Of a stretch of DNA of 47,304 bases, positions 45,056 to 47,304 are shown in pieces. Numbering within the stretch: the stretch's first letter is position 1; each line of letters opens with the position of its first letter. Position numbers and translations under genes: made by a program. The DNA is from Prevotella illustrans (GTDB taxonomy: Bacteria; Bacteroidota; Bacteroidia; Bacteroidales; Bacteroidaceae): contig NZ_JAERMS010000020.1 in the NCBI RefSeq assembly GCF_017426725.1, forward strand, positions 1 through 47,304, in the 5' to 3' direction. The notes beneath the pieces were generated by a model. It saw only the letters and a list, made by a program, of their open reading frames with translations, searched no databases and was not told the DNA's origin.

Positions 45056-45398
45056 TTAACACTTCTACAACGTGTCATCCGGCTGCCGAAATGGCGAAAA
45101 ATCCCTTCGCTTTACCGATTTTTATACCCTTTTATGCCCAAAGCTATCCTTTTATCGGCTCAAAGCACAGCGATTAACCCGCCAAACCATAGCTTTTAAC
45201 CGATAAAAGGGCCGCGATTACGGCCTGAAAGCATAGCGATTAAAGGTAAAAAAGTGACAGGAAAACACTCATAAAAATACAATATATTGATAATCAGCGC
45301 TTTATAAAGTCGCTCAAAAATCGCTTATTTCCGTCCGTCTCCTTTCTTTTTCAAAATAACCCCACTTTTTTGATGGTATATGTAAAGATAATTCAGGG
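45056..45398 (+). repeat. Dispersed intergenic repeat, copy E (reference copy)
   Basis: 343 bp from TTAACACTTC to ATAATTCAGGG. It contains four AAAGCATAGCGATTA-type modules in both orientations; a long-range stem CCTTTTATCGG (45148-45158) with CCGATAAAAGG (45200-45210); and a local hairpin GGCCG/CGGCC around CGATTA (45211-45227). It aligns end to end with copy C (16708-17047, minus) and partly with B and D. Its last 19 bases equal the start of the window. No coding potential. Confidence 0.85.
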
Positions 45399-45402
45399 TA
45401 AA

Positions 45403-45570
45403 GACATAAAAACATATTTTTCTCATGTTGTTTTTTTGACATAAAGACATAAGGACATATTTTTTATTCATGTTGTTTTTTAAGGACATAAAGACATAAA
45501 AACATATTTTTCAGATTGTCGGAACAAAGGACATAAGGGCCGCAAACGGCCAAGAAAGACATAAAGCTAA
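45403..45570 (+). repeat. Degenerate GACATAAA tandem repeats
   Basis: Units beginning GACATAAA start at 45403, 45438, 45485, 45530 and 45558. The first three are 35-47 bp long and share AACATATTTTT and CATGTTGTTTTTT-like blocks. A GGCCG/CGGCC hairpin lies at 45538-45551. The 18 bases at 45553-45570 recur exactly at 46147-46164. AT-rich, non-coding. Confidence 0.7.
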
Positions 45571-45656
45571 TGGGAAATGTGATGTGTGAAATGTAGAATG
45601 TAAAATGTGGAGTTGTGGAGCAATATTGTCCTAACACTGAAAAAACAAATGAATAA

Positions 45657-45688
45657 TTTGCAAGAATAAAAAAAACTTTTTACCTTTG
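45657..45688 (+). promoter_or_regulatory. Promoter of tRNA-Lys
   Basis: TTTG (45657-45660), 20-base spacer, TACCTTTG (45681-45688), 29 bases before the tRNA. Confidence 0.8.
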
Positions 45689-45717
45689 CACACGCTTTCA
45701 GAAATGAAGCTAGCGTT

Positions 45718-45790
45718 GATCCGCTAGCTCAGTCGGTAGAGCACAACACTTTTAATGTTGGGGTCATGGGTTCGAGCCCCATGCGGATCA
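45718..45790 (+). tRNA. tRNA-Lys(TTT)
   Basis: 73 nt. Acceptor GATCCGC/GCGGATC with discriminator A, D arm GCTC-AGTCGGTA-GAGC, anticodon stem CAACA/TGTTG with loop CTTTTAA (anticodon TTT), T arm ATGGG-TTCGAGC-CCCAT. All stems pair. CCA is not encoded. Confidence 0.97.
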
Positions 45791-45805
45791 CAAAACGGTA
45801 AAAAA

Positions 45806-45835
45806 GGGGATTCTTCGCGAATCCCCCTTTTTTTT
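45806..45835 (+). terminator. Intrinsic terminator of tRNA-Lys
   Basis: GGGGATTC (45806-45813) pairs with GAATCCCC (45819-45826), followed by eight T (45828-45835). Confidence 0.92.
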
Positions 45836-45839
45836 GTTT

Positions 45840-46230
45840 CATACACAGGCACTTGTTAGCTAAATGGCACATTTAGAGGAAGTTATGCTAAATGTTGCAC
45901 CTGCGGCTAACAGGACACAACAGGAACAAAAAATATCTATCGGGAACGAAAAGTGTTACCACCTCCCAAAAATGTGTTACCGCTTGCACATTAAGACTCT
46001 CAAAATGCTCCTTTAGCCGAGTAACTATCAGAAACATAATTTATACTAAATACTAAAATTATTGATAGTTTTGTAGTCTAATGTTGATACTAAATATTAT
46101 CCTTGTAAAACATAATGTTTGGCAAACATAATTATTAACGGTATGGAGAAAGACATAAAGCTAACAGGAAATGGGGAGTATGGAGTGCAAAAAGATAAGC
46201 TGATTGAAGCCTTACAAACGTAAAGACATA
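45840..46230. other. Gene-free region after tRNA-Lys
   Basis: No convincing gene. It holds TGTTAGC/GCTAACA (45853-45859 and 45906-45912), two GTGTTACC direct repeats near 45955-45990, a TAGTTTTG -7-like box (46066-46073), the operator-like palindrome ATGTTTG-G-CAAACAT (46115-46129), and the 18-bp repeat at 46147-46164 shared with 45553-45570. A 26-codon frame starts at 46143 but is not called. Confidence 0.45.
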
Positions 46231-46290
46231 AAAAAAGGGGCTCCGCTGAGTCCCAATCTTGTTAACCTTAAATCTAATACCATGAAAAAC
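46231..46290 (-). ncRNA. Candidate small RNA of about 60 nt
   Basis: On the minus strand a full promoter (46297-46328) is followed, about 50 bases later, by an intrinsic terminator: GGGACTC (46248-46254), loop AGCG, GAGCCCC (46237-46243), then six T. No gene lies between, so the expected product is a transcript of about 60 nt starting near 46290. Its middle contains GATTTAAGGTTAAC. The opposite strand has a 7-codon frame (ATG at 46282) that could be read as a leader peptide instead. Confidence 0.45.
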
Positions 46291-46296
46291 ACGATG

Positions 46297-46328
46297 CAAA
46301 GATAAAACGGATATCTACATTTTGCAAA
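46297..46328 (-). promoter_or_regulatory. Promoter of the candidate small RNA
   Basis: Minus strand: TTTG (46325-46328), 20-base spacer, TATCTTTG (46297-46304). Confidence 0.6.
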
Positions 46329-46394
46329 TATTATTGCGTCATATTCTCGTTATTACGCAATTTATTGATTTACATCAAGCATATAATCCTGTAG

Positions 46395-47291
46395 CTACTT
46401 CTCCTCGTTGAAATTCCAGTGCATCGAACGGCTCGTGCGGTACTGGTGGGGTGAAAGCCCCGTATGCCGACGAAAGAACCTGCTGAGGGCAGACTGGTCG
46501 GGAAAGTTAAACATCCGGGCCACCTGTGTGATGGACAGCGACGCATCCATCAGCCTCACCTTGACCTCCGCGGTCAGGTGCGAGTCGATAATCTGTTTCG
46601 GCGTGCGCCCCCTTGTGTGCCGCCATACTATTTTGTTGAGATAACGCTGGGATATGTTCAACTTGTCGGCATAGTAGCCCACCTGATGTTGCCTTACGGC
46701 TTCTGTCCTTATCAGACTCATAAACTTATGAGCAATGAACTGCGTGGTGGTAAATTTGTTGTGGGTGCTGATGCGCTCCTGTATCGTGCCGAAGTTCCAC
46801 ATCCAGAAGCCTTGTAGGAATACCTCTTCTTGCAGTTGTACGAAACGTGGGGACGCCTCGTCGGAAAACAGCATCGCTGCCATATCCATCCACAGCAATA
46901 CCTCGCGCCATGTCGTGCAACTGCGTTCGTCGGGGGTATGCCGGTAGATAGGATGTGCCTCGTTGTAATCGAAGAATATCGGGTCAATGGGTAGGGCAAT
47001 CTTTGCGAACAGATCGCTGGAGTACACGAACATCCTTACCATAAAGTCAGGCGAACTGTCGAGGCATTGGAATACGCCGCCCGAAATGAATGAGATTTCC
47101 GTTTCGGGGTGCAACTCGCAGAGTTCGCTTCCTACGTTCAGCGTTGCAGTACCGGAGACCACCACCATATATACGCCCATATCGGTCTTGACAGGATATT
47201 GACTTATCCCTGCAAGGTTTCCGATGGTGTATCGTATCCGCTGTCCCTCTTTCCTGACTTCGTCAATGCGTACCCCAAAATTTTTCGTCAA
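46395..47291 (-). CDS. AraC-family transcriptional regulator (5' end uncertain at window edge)
   Basis: At least 298 residues. N-terminal cupin-like sensing domain (about 10-115, GVYMVVVSGTATLNVGSELCELHPETEISFISGG), a helical linker, and the C-terminal AraC pair of helix-turn-helices (about 200-290): VGYYADKLNISQRYLNKIVWRHTRGRTPKQIIDSHL and SITQVARMFNFPDQSALSRFFRRHTGLSPHQYR. The domain is complete at its C-terminus. The first usable codon is a TTG (47291), and the frame stays open to the end of the window, so the true start may lie outside. Targets and ligand unknown. The hairpin at 46237-46254 may also terminate it. Confidence 0.88.
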   Translation of the reverse strand: MTKNFGVRIDEVRKEGQRIRYTIGNLAGISQYPVKTDMGVYMVVVSGTATLNVGSELCELHPETEISFISGGVFQCLDSSPDFMVRMFVYSSDLFAKIALPIDPIFFDYNEAHPIYRHTPDERSCTTWREVLLWMDMAAMLFSDEASPRFVQLQEEVFLQGFWMWNFGTIQERISTHNKFTTTQFIAHKFMSLIRTEAVRQHQVGYYADKLNISQRYLNKIVWRHTRGRTPKQIIDSHLTAEVKVRLMDASLSITQVARMFNFPDQSALSRFFRRHTGLSPHQYRTSRSMHWNFNEEK

Positions 47292-47304
47292 AGAGTTTTG
47301 TGAT

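Noticed and set aside
45718..45790. tRNA-Lys as an integration (att) site of a mobile island
   Set aside because: No second copy of the tRNA 3' end is in the window, and no integrase is seen.
46143..46223. 26-codon open frame after the palindrome at 46115
   Set aside because: Its first 18 bases are a copy of a non-coding repeat at 45553-45570, and no protein family is recognisable.

Overview
The window reads as chromosome of a member of the Bacteroidota, most like Prevotella and its relatives. Reasons: SusC/SusD pair, PorX/PorW of the type IX secretion system (T9SS), DUF4834 beside pssA/psd, a BF0631-type metalloprotease, an FHS-family sugar transporter, and promoters of the Bacteroidetes form (TTTG or TTG, about 19-21 bases, TAnnTTTG) with no consistent Shine-Dalgarno sites. 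It is mostly core genome with wide, repeat-rich intergenic spacers. No phage, conjugative element, intact insertion sequence or CRISPR array was seen.

Layout. 1-4400: a MORN-like exported protein, an alpha-L-fucosidase behind a HAD phosphatase, and an AlkD-type DNA glycosylase. 4400-5100: copy B of a dispersed repeat and tRNA-Pro(GGG). 5171-13960: a tight rightward run of metalloprotease lipoprotein, aroA, a small membrane protein, a zinc-type ABC permease, porW, porX and tsaE. 14022-16587: tadA (leftward), then yraN, birA, pyrH. 16588-22000: repeat copy C, then susC/susD closed by a 24-bp perfect hairpin. 22040-23805: leftward psd, pssA, DUF4834 (phosphatidylethanolamine synthesis), divergent from dnaE and trxA. 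28208-31121: an outer-membrane receptor beside a membrane-embedded winged-helix regulator. 31122-36587: repeat copy D, lipoproteins, and an ECF sigma factor joined to a transmembrane helix and an outer-membrane beta-barrel, followed by a PstS-like lipoprotein. 36804-40816: BASS-type transporter, Fur-family regulator, FucP-like transporter, fructose-bisphosphate aldolase. 41073-41509: a MITE-like element. 41650-45039: rsmI with a coiled-coil lipoprotein, divergent from tdk and an AI-2E family protein. 45056-46394: repeat copy E, tandem repeats, tRNA-Lys(TTT), a possible small RNA. 46395 to the end: an AraC-type regulator whose start may lie outside.

Most notable: (1) the sigma-TM-barrel protein at 33178-34875, which looks like a one-polypeptide version of a dual-membrane-spanning sigma/anti-sigma pair; (2) a roughly 340-bp intergenic repeat family (copies at 1-19, 4463-4826, 16708-17047, 31455-31788, 45056-45398) in which a long-range stem is kept with different arm sequences in each copy, that is, with covariation; (3) a 437-bp MITE-like element with 15-bp inverted ends, a 5-bp target duplication and internal 41-bp tandem repeats.
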